Source of the DNA: Coturnix japonica
Lineage: Eukaryota > Chordata > Aves > Galliformes > Phasianidae
NCBI RefSeq assembly: GCF_001577835.2
Contig: NC_029520.1
Location: 52,263,483-52,327,482, forward strand
Length of the DNA stretch: 64,000 nt
Direction: 5' to 3'
The notes under the pieces were generated by a model, which did not search any database, was not told the DNA's origin, and was given only the letters and a program-made list of their open reading frames with translations. Position numbers and translations under genes: made by a program. Positions 37,301-49,683 of the stretch are shown here, piece after piece. The stretch's first letter is position 1; each line of letters opens with the position of its first letter.

Positions 37301-40300
37301 TTTCCTAGGGACCGAGGAACTGAAAACTACTCCATCTTCTGCCTTTTTAAAGAGAGGAAAGTCAGCTAAGAGGTCTTGAACAGCATCTTCATGAAAGCTT
37401 AATTTGCAATATAACAGCACCTTTCTTTCTTCCCTTCCTTTAATCCGTGTCCTCTGTATTGAACTGTGTTATTCCAAGATGATTAAATATTTCCAATTCT
37501 GGAGGCCACAATGTTGTTTTTTTCCCACCCTGTCCTCAAGTGTCTAACCGTGTGCAAGTACAGCAGAAGAATCTCAGTAATTACATTTTGCTTTCTGCGT
37601 GTATGTGTTCCCCATTTCCTTCAGAGCCACCTGAAGGAGCAGGAAGATGAATAGACTTGTCATGGAAGACAGATCATTCCACTAGCGGTTAGTTGGACTA
37701 GATTCCATTGTTATATTCACCTTCTTGTGGGGGTAAAGTTTCTCAGGCAATGCCCAAAAGCACTCGCATTCTGTTTTTCTTAAGCCTGTTGGTTTATCTG
37801 AAGACAAAGCACTAGTTCACATCATCTTCCCCTGGACAGAAACAGGCTAGCACGTAAGTGATCAGAGGAGGCCACAGCTTTCTTGAAAACCTTGCTCTTC
37901 CCTGAAAAATGCTGAGACCTTCCATAGCTTTGATGGACTGCTTTGGAAGTCTCTCAGACTCACTAACTGGCTGAGTTCTCAGTGATAAAACTACTCCTAT
38001 TCTGACTTAAATGACAAGTCTAGTTTCTGCCTCAAAGGATCTGCAAGCTGGAGAAAAGCTAATTCTAATAGATCTATGGACTGCCTTAGGAGAAAGAAAT
38101 TGTAAGGTAAGGCAAGCTATATTTCCCTACTTCTCAGATGCTGTGTAGTACTACCTAGGGGAATCACAAATGTCAGGTGTATTGCAAGGCACTGAAAATA
38201 CGGCTACAATCTCAAGCAAAGAAATATTCTTATGTTCTCTTCCCAGTTCCCCTCCTTTTATGTTTTGAAGGCAATTACTTCATTCTTAAACACAGGCATA
38301 CATGCAAGCGCATTGATTTCCCGTTCTTCTTACTGATATGTTTTATTATTTCCATGGCAAATGCTAAAGGATCATGGAACCTTATTGGTGACAGTAGTAC
38401 CTTTGTGAAATGGCTTGCCATCCAGAAAAGAAAAACAAATATGGGTGTTTTTAACTTACTGTGGGATGCAGTGCACTGAGTACACTCACTGCCTATGAGC
38501 ATGTTATCAGAAAGAAGTGAACAGGCAGCCAGGAGGATGTATAGTTACAAGCAGCATGCAAATAAAAATTGAGAAACTATGTGTAGAGCATTATACCTTA
38601 AGCAATTGCCTACTGCAAGTTCTGTGGATAGTTAAATATATTTCCAGGAATCGAGTATCACATAGTTCTTCATTATTAAATGATTGTTTAAGAATAAAAG
38701 TGGCTCCATAGTGCCGCTGCATTGTTACCGGGTGTACTCCTGACAGTTGACTTTCAGAGAGTTGCCTGCTGGGTTTGGTTTTGTTTTCTTTTTTGGATGT
38801 TATTGTTTGCTTGTTTGTTTTTTAGAATAAATGCTTTTCATCTGCCTCACAGTGCAGAGTTGTTATAAGGCACATGCATTTCTTGAAAATATCTTCTGTC
38901 TTAAGATGGCGTTGCTGAAATTACTTTGCTCATTGCTTACTTAATGTAACGTAATGGGATGTTTCTGTCTTTCTTTTTAATTTGTTACAGCAAACAAGAA
39001 TGAATGATTTGCACTGCCTGAATTTGGACACTTGGACCTGGTCTGGAAGGTAAGTTTTTCTCCCTAATGACTGAAGTTGAATGCAGCAAATTGAAACACA
39101 GATAAACAGTTCCAGTGTTAATTTTGTAGTTCTTCCAAGAGTAGAATGGGAGTTTGGGGACAATTACAGCAGCTGTTATATTGTGATTTCCATTTAATTT
39201 AATTTGATAGGGGTTACTACACTTGCTCTGTTCTGCACCAAATCAGCACAGCATGTAGTGATTTAACATCCTAATTTCCAAGAAGGGTACATTTATCCGT
39301 ATGGAATTTTAGTTTTGATGTCTTTCTGAACACTGTTCTTTCCTATACCTGTATTTTGTTCTCTGCTGTCCAGATTGAGGAAAGATTTTTTTTTTCCCAT
39401 TTCAAGCATCTAAAACTTTTATTAATTAGGTAAAATAAATGACATCTATATTGCAGTGTTAAACTAAATGAGGTATTAGCGTGCATTTTTAAATGCTGTA
39501 CTATACCTTCCATACTACATGTATAGAGTCAGTGGTATATTGTTAGCTGATAGACAAGCCAGGAGACCAAGAGATGATAACCACCCTTCTGTTCCTGCTT
39601 GCAAGGTAACCTAACAGTATTTTCTAAACAAGACCATAAACTTCAGCTTTACAACTTTATGTTCATACTGATGCTGCTCCAGAGCTTTATGTGCCTCATG
39701 CGCTTACGATGGGCATCTCTGTGACTTGCTTATCTAATCAAGCATGTTCCTCTGCCCCCTGAAACAAGAGCTAAACCAAGATGTAGATGCAGTCCTCCAT
39801 CTGTTCCTTCTTACTGCTGGTGAATAGCATGACAAGGAAGTCTCACAGTAACCTTGCAGAAAAGCACCTGTTTGGAGTCTTCTTTAATCAGCACTTAAGA
39901 TTAACTGAAGGTTTAATTGATCATCTTTGTTGGTTGTTTTAAATCAAAGAATATTTTGTTTAGACAACACTGCTGTCACTCTTACACTGTGAACTTGGCC
40001 TCCAGGTGGATTGATTATTCCAGTTATTGGATGTAATTGCTTACTTTTTCTTTACTGTTGCACAAGCACTTGCTGTGTGACTGACTTTTTCATTGCTTTA
40101 AAAAGGGAAAGCTGCGACAGTTGAATGACAAGTCAGTAATAGGAACGTCAAGCCCTGAAGGAAGGGTGTCATAGTTGTAGTGCTAAGTCTAAGTTGGCCA
40201 TATTGAAGTTCCTATCCATTTTATTGGCATGTGAAACCCAATTTCCAGGTTTTAAAGACTTTCCTGTTTTTGGCCTCAGTACAGCAGAATGATTTTACAT

Positions 40301-43300
40301 ACAAGTACATGTACGTATTCTCAGACTGAGGATGGTCATGCTAAATGTAACCATTGCTTTAAACTTCAAGTTGTTCTAGTGCCCAGTTATGTCTACATTG
40401 TGATCCAAAAGTAGCTCAGAGGGCTGACCTATGTTTTAGTGTAGTCCCTGATGATTTCAAATTTAGGACACTGCTGCAGAGAGGCTTATGGTATATAAGC
40501 CTCTTATATACCATAAAGGGTACTCTTATATACCCAAAAGGGTATGAATAAACATATTCATTCAGGCAGCTTCTGCTCTTTCTTTGGTGTCTGATCTTAC
40601 AGGAGCCTGAAAAATATAATTCAGATCATCACAAATGGGAGAATTCAGATTAGCCACAATCATCTGCAAATCAGAAGAAAAAGGGATGCTTGCCTAATGC
40701 AAGGCATTCTTCTCTCCAAATAATTACAGCTACAAATATATTATCTATTATGGTATGATCATCTCATATTACCAGTCTACCTGTCAGTGTGTACAATAGC
40801 TCTAAAATAGATTTAATCTCCTAATTATGAAAGGAGCAAAAATTCAGCCTGTCTTTCGGGAGCTGTCAAAATAGTATGCACATTTTAACTCCATTCCACA
40901 GGCTGTCTATGCTCAGATTACTTGGAAATTGATTTCTGGATAAATACACCCATTCATGGAGCCACTGATGGTAGAAATGTTAGAAATGGGGCATTTGTAG
41001 GGAATGTCTCCAGTCTAAAGAAGGTGGTCCCTGAAATTCCACCATTCTGCACAGTGCAGAACAAGACAGAGTAGATAAACAGGGTGGATTTTTTTTCTCT
41101 TCTGTTTTTTCACCACTGACGTTACGTATTAGGAGTGAGAAATAAACCAAACCACCCCATATCATCCCAGCACCAGCAGTTATGAATAGTTCAAATTGGG
41201 CAATCTGTTTCCAGCTAAAACCTGTCTCAAAAGCTCAGTCGGGTAATTCCTTCAGGCTTTCTTGCCATCAGCATGAATATTTTCTGCTCTAGTTGTTTCT
41301 TGCAACTACCCTTTCCTTTCTTATGCTATTGCTTCATATTCCTCTGCTCTAATGGCAAATGAAAAATTGGGCAAGCTGCAACCTTTCTGATCATGATAAG
41401 AGAGTTACCTAAGACATTGTGCAGCCGCAGGGAGGTTGTTTTTTGACTGCCCACATGAACTATTGCCAAATGAGAGTCAAGCATTTAATAGAGATTAAAA
41501 AGTTTGGTTGTTTGAGTGCTGCAGATGTTTGGATTTCTGCTGTAAAGTATGGATCACCCAGTGAGGTGTTGGTTTGAACAGTCCAACGTTCACTTGTTAA
41601 GTATCGTCTCTGAAAAATCCCAAATATAATGATGATTTTATTTAAAGCCCTGTGGCCTGTCATTAACTGATATGCTATTGTGATCCATCATGCACTTCTT
41701 TCACTATCCAGTCATACCAGGCTTTCTTTCTTACTTAAGTCTGTACAAGTTTCTTAAGGAACTGCATCATATTAATTTAATTTTATATGTCCAGTGTTGA
41801 ATCTGTCAGGCAAGGGTGCAGCAGGGAAAGACCTCTACTGCTACTCAGAACTTACTTCATCTCCTCTGAGCTCCACCACCCTCCTCCTCAAAATGTCCAA
41901 TACTATGAGATTTCTATTACCACAATATATATATATATATTTTTTTGTATCAGTAGCATGGAAGATTCAAATGCTGCCACTCATCATCAGTATCTGGTAC
42001 ATACTTTTCTAAACATAAAACTTGTTTTATCTCAGCACAGTCTGCCTCATTTGCAGATTTTAGAAGTATCTTATATGAAAGTTACATGAAGCAGGCACTT
42101 ACATAAACGTTGTCAACTTGGCTCCAACTTCAATGCCAAACTTAGCAGGACGGTTCTGCAATCACTATTTAATTAGCTGTGATTCTTCAGACTTCCAGAT
42201 GGAGAGCTGCTCAGCAGTCAGCAGTAGTGAGATTCCTGTAGCTGCAGATGCCTGCATTACTCACCCTAGGCTTCCTCTGTGCTCAGTTAGAGAAACAGGC
42301 ACTTCTTTGGCATGAGACAACTGCTGCCAAGGTGACATCTGAAAAATGTCACAAATTGTGCTCTTCAAGGAACTGTTTCTCTTCACTAGTTATAAAGGAA
42401 ATACAGATTATTGTCTCTGTTTGCTGTATTCACAATATAGATTGAGCCCACATCTGGGTAAATTACATTAACCCCTCCTCAGCAGAGCAGGAAAAAGGAA
42501 AGGTAACCGGTTCTTGGAAATATAATCTGTGTAGGCTGTTGCAAAATTCCCTCTTTTGCACTATGGACAGTCCAACAAGAGTCTGACCCTGCCACAGAGC
42601 TGACTGCTGTTTGTAGCTGCTCTTTTCATTATCTTTCCAAAATCAGGACATAGAGAGTATGTGGTAGCATAGACTCTGTGTCTGAGTTTAGGTGCAGTTA
42701 CAGTAGATGTTTCCTTTTGCTTAGAATGAGATATTAGGTAGTCTGATGCCCTCTGGAGGTCCGTATCTTTCTCTGCTGACTTGTGGAATCTACCTGAGGC
42801 AATTATACACTTAAGTGCCTGGACTAAGATGATGTGAATTCAGGCCACCCACTATAGGAAATCCCGAATGTTCAGCTTCTATATCCAGATTCTCATCTCA
42901 AGGATATGTAACTGTGCAGCTGAAATGAAATGTGTACATAAAATCTGGAAGAATGTTATTTTTGTCATGTGACCAGAATCTTAGAATAATAAACCTGCTT
43001 TGGTTTTGTACTTAAAACTTGTACTTTTTAGTCATTATTGCTCTTCTTGAGGGTCAACTCAGATTGCTGAATTGCAGCTTTATCACTTTTATGCTTGTCC
43101 TAGGACAGGCTGAATTAACAATTAAATTTCCTGTCAGGTTCGTGTTCAGCATTCTTTGAAAAATTGCTTTTTGTCTATTTGTTTCGTCAAGAATCAGTAT
43201 CAGTGGAGAGAAACCAAAGGATCGATCATGGCACACCCTTACTCCAATAGGAGATGACAGACTCTTTCTTTTTGGTGGACTGAGTTCAGATAATGTTCCT

Positions 43301-46300
43301 TTAAGTAAGTAATCTAAAGATTATAGTTTGATTGTATCCTTCAGTACTAACTAAATAGACTGTGATATTTGTTGTCTTTCCCAAACTAGAGTCTTTTCAC
43401 AGAGTTCTTATGACACTTAAGCATTTCTCTTGCCATCTTGCTTTTTAAAGAAATGTAGGTGCGTGTTGTGCAGTACAGTGATAACATCATAATTAATCTT
43501 TCACTGAACTGTCCATGATCTAAAAACCCAAAGTTTCATGCATTCTGGTATGAGCAGGGGGTGACTTTTGATCTGAACATGAATTGCAGTAAGAAGATGT
43601 GTTACATCTATGTGTTATTTGTACATTTTGGGATGAATCACTGCTACAAAGGATGAAATAGGAAGGAAGGTGGTCTCCATCTTCTGTGTTCCCTTTCTAG
43701 AAACTTTTGTAGAAAAGGCAAATCTTCTCATAGCAGAATGTGAAAATAGCATTGAGTGTCACAGATATATTCCATTGGGAGGGGATGCTTTCCAAAAAGG
43801 TGCTGACCTGCTTTCATAGGAATGTCTACCTGCTTTTTCAATATATCAGAAAGAAAAGAAAAAAACAGTTTATTTGAATTTCAGATTTCAATGCAGCATG
43901 CTTTTAGTAAGTGAATGGTTAGGTTAAATTACTGAGATTGAAATGGTTGATGTGGTAATGATGCCTTTGTTATCTTAATGTACCATCCTCCTGGAACACA
44001 GATTTTGTATAAATGAAAGGGGAGGTAATAAACTACTAATATATGTTCTTATTTACAGGTGATGGCTGGATTCATAGCATTACAACAAATGGATGGAAAC
44101 AGCTTACTCATCTGCCTAAGAGTAGGCCCAGGTGCACAGAAATAAATAACATTTGCTGAAATGTAGATGTTTCAAATTAAGGAGTTCTGAATTACCAGAC
44201 AGTGTTTTTAAACTACGTTATATGAGAATATTTTACAAGTATTTTACAAAAATGAAAGCAGTGTGATTGAATAGCTTGCACTATTTCCTTACGCTCCTTC
44301 AACCAGATAAGGCATTACTTTGTGCTTGTTACAGTTGAATTATGCTTATTCTCATTAAAATGTGTTTAGGCAAATTAATGTTTTTATACAAGAAAATATA
44401 TATTGTTTAACTTCTGAGTAATTTCATAACCGAGGGGAATTACACAAGCTAGTTAATGACGACACATTTTGCAATTAAAATGCTGTCAGACCTTTTGGAT
44501 TCCAAAACAATTATAAATAGCTTTTGTTTTGTTTTGTTTTGTTTTCTCTGAGCAGAAGCAACTAATCATGATCACAGTTTTGCAAAGCTGACTTTAGTAC
44601 TAAACAACGAGACCTGGATCTAAGCAGCACGATCAGGGCCTGTAGAGTTGTTTTTTAAGTTTGGAGAATGTAACAATCAAAAAACCCTGCTTCTAGGATG
44701 TGTGTGGCTGTAGTGTCTGTTCCAGACTGTTCCTCTTTCCTCTCATGTTTAAGATTGCAGAAAAAGATCATTTCTGACTATTTTATCCTGTTCTAGGTCA
44801 CTTTAAAATATAACACTGTTAGACCAAGTTTTCTGCTTTCTTATATTTAAAACTATTTCAAGCCTAAATTAACTCATACCTTAGGTTTGTGGAATATTTT
44901 CTGCCCTTCTTACAGCTAATGAACTGCTGTGTGAAAACTGATGACTGCCTCAAATAACTAAGCATGTCATTAGCTGTCTGGGCTAATTAGTCCTCCTGTT
45001 CAATTCTTTACATGGATGAGCTTCTCTGCTGCCTTCAGATTTTGGTGTACAGTTTGGTAGGCTGAGGACAGTTGCCCTTCACTGATCTAAATCTTTAATG
45101 CAGTAAATGACACTCCACCACTTTTTTAAAAGAAAGATATTTCAGTAACATTTTTCAAAAAGTCTTGGAAACAGATAAAAGGAGCCACACCAAAAACCTG
45201 TCTCTACATTGAGTTAGTCTGAATGAGTTACTCACATGCCTTTAACAGTAGGACTTAAAATGTTCTGGCGTTAATACTTAAATATGTACTTAGGTGATAT
45301 ATTTCTCTCATAGTGCACTGTGTACCTCACATAATTAGTATATTTTCCTGGTGCTTCTGCAAAATTGCTTCTCATTAAATCCTTTGAAGAACAGTTCCTT
45401 TAGTTTCATTCAACCTCCTTTTTCCAATAAATTGTCTCCTGTTTCTATATTGGTAGAAAAGAATATATTTTTTTCTGTCCATAAATTGTGCTTTGGGAAA
45501 TGTTTTGCATGCCAACTTAATTAACAAATTGTATGTTTAATTTACAAATTCCTAGTATGTTTTCATTACCATGTAATTGTTACTCTAGATAGAAGAGTTA
45601 TGTAAAAGGTTTCATGAATTCAGTGTAATTTAAATAACATGCTTTATTAGAATGTATAGGTGCTAAGTTAGAGCAGCTGTGAGAGGACATAAACTCTGTC
45701 AGTCTGTAGAAAAATGCGTCAGGTTGCAAGATAGGATGGCAACAAGGTGAAGGCAGGAAAGGCTTCCCAGTGTTCTTCGGTGATGGAGTCCAGGCCAGAG
45801 TTTCCCTAAGGCAGATAAGGCAGAGACAGATCTGTGCACAGGTATGAGGAAGAGAAAAGGTGGGACACAGTTTAGCCTGAGGAGAACGGTGAATAATTAT
45901 TGAAATGAATGGCGTAAGAAAGTGCGAATGTTGACTTTTGCACAGAAGTTGTAGCTGTATGTGTTACTTTGGTTAAGTAAATGTAAGGGGCCAGAGCTCT
46001 GGGGTGATAATAATTCTGTGACAGTTACTTCAGTGGTGATACACCCGGTGAAAAGTAATAGATTTTAATCTGCTAGCAATAAAAAGTGAATCCGGCAAGG
46101 TGTAGCTACTGAAGTAGCAGAGTCATTGTTAAAGTAAGATTATGTAACTCAACTTTTTTTGTTTTGTTTTTGCTGTTATTTTTTATACTATCTGCTTTTA
46201 TATGTACAATACAAATTATTTGTGGATATGGTATAAGTAATTGATGCACAGAAAATGACCCCCATGAGATTTGGGGTAAGCATGAAAGTGATACGAGATA

Positions 46301-48771
46301 ATCTGTGCTGTGAAGCTCTCATCCTGAGTCAGATAGTGACAAAAATATATTGGTCTGTGTGAAGTATAATCATTCACCAGAATTCTCATGAGAAGGATAG
46401 TCACATTGCTCTCTCCTTTTATGCTGTTAAGTAACTGAATAATAATGTAATATTCTAAGGGGTGGGTTAAAAGATTTGAAAACCCTTTAATAATGTCTTT
46501 GTCTTGGTTTTCTAAAAAGTGGAGGTGATGTTACAATACTCTGCGTGTACATCTGCCTCTTTCCCATATATGTTTGGAATCACTTGACCCATCTGAGTAG
46601 TATTTGACAAAGCAGAAACCTCAGAGGTACTTCCCAGAGTATTGCTCTGTGCAAATAAATGGTCAAACAGAAAAGAGTGACTCCTAATGGGCATCGCTCA
46701 TGGGCTGAGGGCTCACTAGTAAAGAAAGTCTTAAGACACAAATGATGAAGTTGCTTTATAGTTTCTCCAGCTCACGGTGCAAGTTGTAAAATTAATTGTA
46801 TCAAATTTTGTAATTCTACTTGATAAGTGGTGTGAGAAGAATGAGAGTTCAAGGCTCTCTGTGAACAAGTAGTGCAATCACAGGACTGAGCAAAGGTGAC
46901 CTTTCCATTTTAATTAAAAGGAACATAGATCCTCTTAATGGAAGAGCTGTGAAAAGAAACTGGAATATGAGGAATGTAGGAAAGTATGAGAGGTAGTTAA
47001 TATGCATAAAAATATTTAATTGTTAGAGTTGTTTTGCTGATAACACACAGCTGCTTCTTGTTATTTGGTCACTAATCCTGTCCACAATGTTATTTCTAGA
47101 CTGTGGCATACAGCCTGCCTTGGAAAAGAAGGAGAGGTGATGGTGTTTGGTGGAAGCAAAGATGACTTGCACTTCATGGACACGGTCAGTAAACTGAATA
47201 ACAAAATCCCAGCACTATAATTAATATAATTGAAATAAACCAAAGTTAATACAGTTGCTGCTAGAGAATGACAGAATCATAGAATTGCTCAGGTTGGAAA
47301 AGACCTAAAGATCAAGTCTAACCTCATCCCAACCATGAAACCCACACTAACAGCCCTCTGCTCAATCATGGCCCTGAGCACCACCTCCAAATGGTTTTTA
47401 AGCACATCCAGGGATGGTGACTCAACCACCTCCCTGGGCAGCCCATCCCAGTGCTTAACAGCCCTTTCCGTAAAGAAGTTTATCCTGATATAAGAATATG
47501 AGAGGATGTGACTTTAGCTGTTCCTGGAAGGTAATTTGGAAAGGGTTTTTCTTGCCTTTGTTAGGCTCATTACAAAGTCTACTATTCAAGATTCTTTCTA
47601 AGTAACTATTTAAATATCTGCAATTTAAAACTTTGGATGTGATAATAGGTGTTACGTTGACATTGTAAATAGCAGTATTTCTGAGAAAAGCTGTTTGTCA
47701 TTTACATGCTTGTTTTCTTTCTCCCCATCAGGGTCACTGCAGTGACTTGTTGATATTTCAGACACAACCTTACTCACTTCTCAGGTGAGCTGGGGCTGTG
47801 GGCACTGCTACATCGCTCTGCTGCTGCTTTTACACAAAGGTTTTAATGTAATCCTGTGTAGGCAGGTAAACTGTAAAATGGCTCTCAGTAGATCTTTGGA
47901 ATATGCAGTGTATGATAATGCATTGCAGCTTAAACACCAGTGGTGCCTAATGCTCTGTCCCCTGCATGTGTGGGCACAATGAGTGTACTGAATCACAAGG
48001 TGTACTCAATGCCACCTTTTTGACTTTGGGTTATAGGCAACCTAAATCCTAGAATCCTAGAATGGCCTGGGCTGCAAAGGCCCACAGTGCTCATCCAGCT
48101 CCAACCCCCTGCTGTGTGCAGGGTCACCAACCAGCAGCCCAGGCTGCCCAGAGCCACATCCAGCCTGGCCTTGAATGCCTGCAGGGATGGGGCATCCACA
48201 GCCTCCTTGGGCAACCTGTTCAGTGCATCACCACCCTCTGAGTGAAAAACTTCCTTCTAAGATCCAACCTAAACCTCCCCTGTCTCAGTTTCAAACCATT
48301 CCCCCTTGTCCTATCACTGCCCACCCTCACAAACAACAATCCCCCTCCTGTTTATATGCTCCTTCAAGTACTGCAAGGCCACAATGAGGTCTCCCCGCAG
48401 CCTTCTCTTCTCCAAGCTATACAAGCCCAGTTCCCTCAACCATTGCTCACAGTAGAGCTGCTCCAGCTCTCTGAGCATCTTAGTGGCCTTTTTCTGGTCT
48501 TGTTCCACACCTTTCTTGTGCTGGGGACCCCAGGACCTTATTATTATTATTTTAAACTTCCTTATGTTTATGGTTTTTTTCCTATCTCCTCTTCAGGTTG
48601 TGCCTCGACTGCATTGGTAAGAACGCAGCCCTGCTGAACAATCAGATCCCTTGTTTGCCATCCAAACTGCTGCAGCAGGTGCTGAAGAAAATAACCTTCT
48701 GGGCTGCAGTGAACCACCGGCAGGAGAAGAAGGCGGAGACGGAGCGGCAGTGCCAGCTGAGCACCACATGA
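22360..48771 (+). CDS. KLHDC1: KLHDC1, kelch domain-containing protein 1 (complete, 13 exons, 404 aa)
   Basis: Substrate receptor of a cullin-RING E3 ligase (CUL5 type in human) that recognises C-terminal Gly degrons such as truncated selenoproteins. Exons: 22360-22461, 24807-24877, 26938-27055, 27931-28049, 29956-30034, 30847-30930, 32879-32962, 38991-39049, 43192-43304, 44059-44131, 47100-47184, 47732-47784, 48597-48771; 1215 bases including the stop. It starts [19 protein letters not shown] and ends QCQLSTT. Kelch blades are marked by VWGGY, IFGGF, YFGGYG, FGGRV, FGGLS and FGGSK. The degron-pocket residues known from KLHDC2 are present as R217, R222 and S251. A BC-box for Elongin C lies at 344-353 (SLLRLCLDCI), followed by a cullin-box-like LPSKLLQQV at 367-375. 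The donor of exon 10 (AG|gtgcac) and the acceptor of exon 9 (tcaag) are weak. The first intron is CpG-rich at its start. Intron phases equal those of KLHDC2, its downstream tandem paralogue. Confidence 0.97.
22905..23440 (+). mobile_element. CR1 LINE 3' fragment, about 540 bp
   Basis: In KLHDC1 intron 1, same orientation as the gene. It includes the RT-domain C-terminal region (CATCTGGAGTACTGTGTCCA, AGGCTGAGGGAGTTGGG) and the 3' UTR, ending CATTCTGTGA. Among the longest copies in the window and well preserved, so probably young. Confidence 0.94.
28667..28726 (+). repeat. Tandem duplication, 2 x 30 bp
   Basis: AAATGAGTAAGRCTRTGGTA plus TGCACTGAAC occurs twice back to back with two differences, in KLHDC1 intron 4. 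Confidence 0.9.
28852..29036 (-). mobile_element. CR1 LINE 3' fragment
   Basis: In KLHDC1 intron 4, antisense to the gene. Begins ATCATAGAATCACGGAATGG on the plus strand; ends near the CAACCTGTTCC motif. Confidence 0.9.
32963..38990 (+). other. KLHDC1: KLHDC1 intron 7 (6.0 kb), no recognised content
   Basis: The largest intron in the window. I find no CR1 3' end, no exon-like conserved frame and no RNA gene in it. It has short A- or T-runs (for example near 34648) and AT-rich unique sequence. A minus-strand open frame at 33616-34050 shows no family signature. Confidence 0.6.
40486..40516 (+). repeat. Perfect 13-bp inverted repeat with 5-base loop
   Basis: TTATGGTATATAA (40486-40498) pairs with TTATATACCATAA (40504-40516). 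A second copy of CTCTTATATACC follows at 40523-40534 and leads into a smaller hairpin TACCC-AAAA-GGGTA (40531-40544). In KLHDC1 intron 8. Confidence 0.85.
41925..41941 (+). repeat. TA microsatellite
   Basis: About eight AT units followed by a T run in KLHDC1 intron 8. Confidence 0.9.
44132..47099 (+). other. KLHDC1: KLHDC1 intron 10 (3.0 kb), nothing recognised
   Basis: AT-rich intronic sequence with a short TTTTG repeat near 44526-44546. No exon, RNA gene or recognisable transposon is seen. Confidence 0.55.
47268..47495 (-). mobile_element. CR1 LINE 3' fragment, older subfamily
   Basis: In KLHDC1 intron 11, antisense. Plus-strand start GAATCATAGAATTGCTCAGG; the CAACCACCTCCCTGGGCAGC motif pairs it with the plus-oriented copy at 61655-62222. 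Confidence 0.9.
48047..48538 (-). mobile_element. CR1 LINE 3' fragment, about 490 bp, next to KLHDC1 exon 13
   Basis: Antisense in KLHDC1 intron 12. Its 5'-side break lies only about 58 bases before the last exon, so the polypyrimidine tract and branch site must lie in the short unique gap. Same subfamily as 8236 and 57593. Confidence 0.93.
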
Positions 48772-49342
48772 GCAGCACACAAAGGCTGCTGAACACTTGG
48801 GTTTCTTCACAGCGTACAGCAACCTCTTTGTTAGTGAACTTTCCTAACGCTGCACAATGTTCAGCTGAGTTTCTAAATGAAGTTTGAGAACGAGGAAATC
48901 CTTTTCATGGGAAACACTTTGTTTTCTGCGCCATAGGAAGCGGAGGACGTTTAATTTGTACGTATTGTTACCTTGTTGTGCTCTGAACGAGGCAGCCCGC
49001 CCAGCCTGTTCTTTGGGAAGGTGACGCTCCATCACGTGGCTTTGGCCAATGTTGGTTGGTTGAGATGAAGAACCTTGAACCTTCCTGCAGCCTTATGGCC
49101 TTCAGAACAGTGCAGCGCTGCCCTTGGGAAGCCACAGTGTCACTGTAAGGCCAGCACAGCACACAGGGATGGAGCACGGCCTGAAGGGAACCGAGTCCTT
49201 TGGGAAACGGGCTGTACGTTGTATCTGGGACTGTAACGTTTCTATTTAATTGTCGTTGGAAATAACGTTTATTTATTGAAGAAGAGCGGCTGTAGCGCTC
49301 GCTGTTTTTCTGTTCCGGACCCCAGTTCCCAGGAGCGCAGTC

Positions 49343-49348
49343 ATTAAA
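49343..49348 (+). terminator. KLHDC1: Candidate KLHDC1 poly(A) signal (ATTAAA)
   Basis: ATTAAA lies 572 bases past the KLHDC1 stop codon and just before the minisatellite; I see no AATAAA between them. The KLHDC2 promoter begins about 230 bases further on, so the two genes are very tightly packed. Confidence 0.55.
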
Positions 49349-49370
49349 GTTTTGTAGAGTTGAACAGCGA

Positions 49371-49560
49371 CCCCCTGCCCTGCTCTGTGCTTCGTGATGG
49401 TGTTATAACCCCTAACCACCCCCTGCCCTGCTCTGTGCTTCGTGATGGTGTTATAACCCCAAACCACCCCCTGCCCTGCTCTGTGCTTCGTGATGGTGTT
49501 ATAACCCCAAACCACCCCCTGCCCTGCTCTGTGCTTCGTGATGGTGTTATAACCCCACCC
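49371..49560. repeat. 48-bp minisatellite, four copies
   Basis: Units start at 49371, 49419, 49467 and 49515 with exact 48-base spacing and only one or two differences between copies; the last ends in a degraded C-rich tail. Each unit contains CCCTGCCCTGCTCTGTGC and the perfect palindrome GTTATAAC. Because 48 is a multiple of three, it opens repetitive reading frames on both strands that are not genes. It lies between the KLHDC1 poly(A) signal and the KLHDC2 promoter. Confidence 0.95.
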
Positions 49561-49583
49561 CTACCCCCGCCCCCATCCTTCAG

Positions 49584-49683
49584 CACGTGGCGCGGCCCCT
49601 CCCCCGCCGGGCGGAGCTGCGCCTGCGCGGTGCGGCCGGAAGTGCGGCCCGGCGGTTGTTGGTGCTGCGCGGAGGCCGCGGAG
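49584..49683 (+). promoter_or_regulatory. KLHDC2: KLHDC2 promoter and non-coding exon 1
   Basis: A compact CpG-island promoter: E-box CACGTG at 49584-49589, an NRF1-like GCGCCTGCGC around 49618-49628 and an ETS site CCGGAAGTG at 49636-49644. A splice donor GAG|gtgaga after 49683 would end a non-coding exon whose acceptor is tatgtag at 50721-50727, just 12 bases before the ATG. The transcription start is not determined; the exon is inferred from the donor/acceptor pair and the lack of any promoter near the ATG. Confidence 0.65.

Larger units (their letters stand above)
39050..43191 (+). other. KLHDC1: KLHDC1 intron 8 (4.1 kb): AT-rich, with a palindromic patch and a TA microsatellite
   Basis: Apart from the inverted repeat at 40486-40516 and a short TA run near 41925-41941, I see nothing gene-like. 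No CR1 copy was recognised here. Confidence 0.55.
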
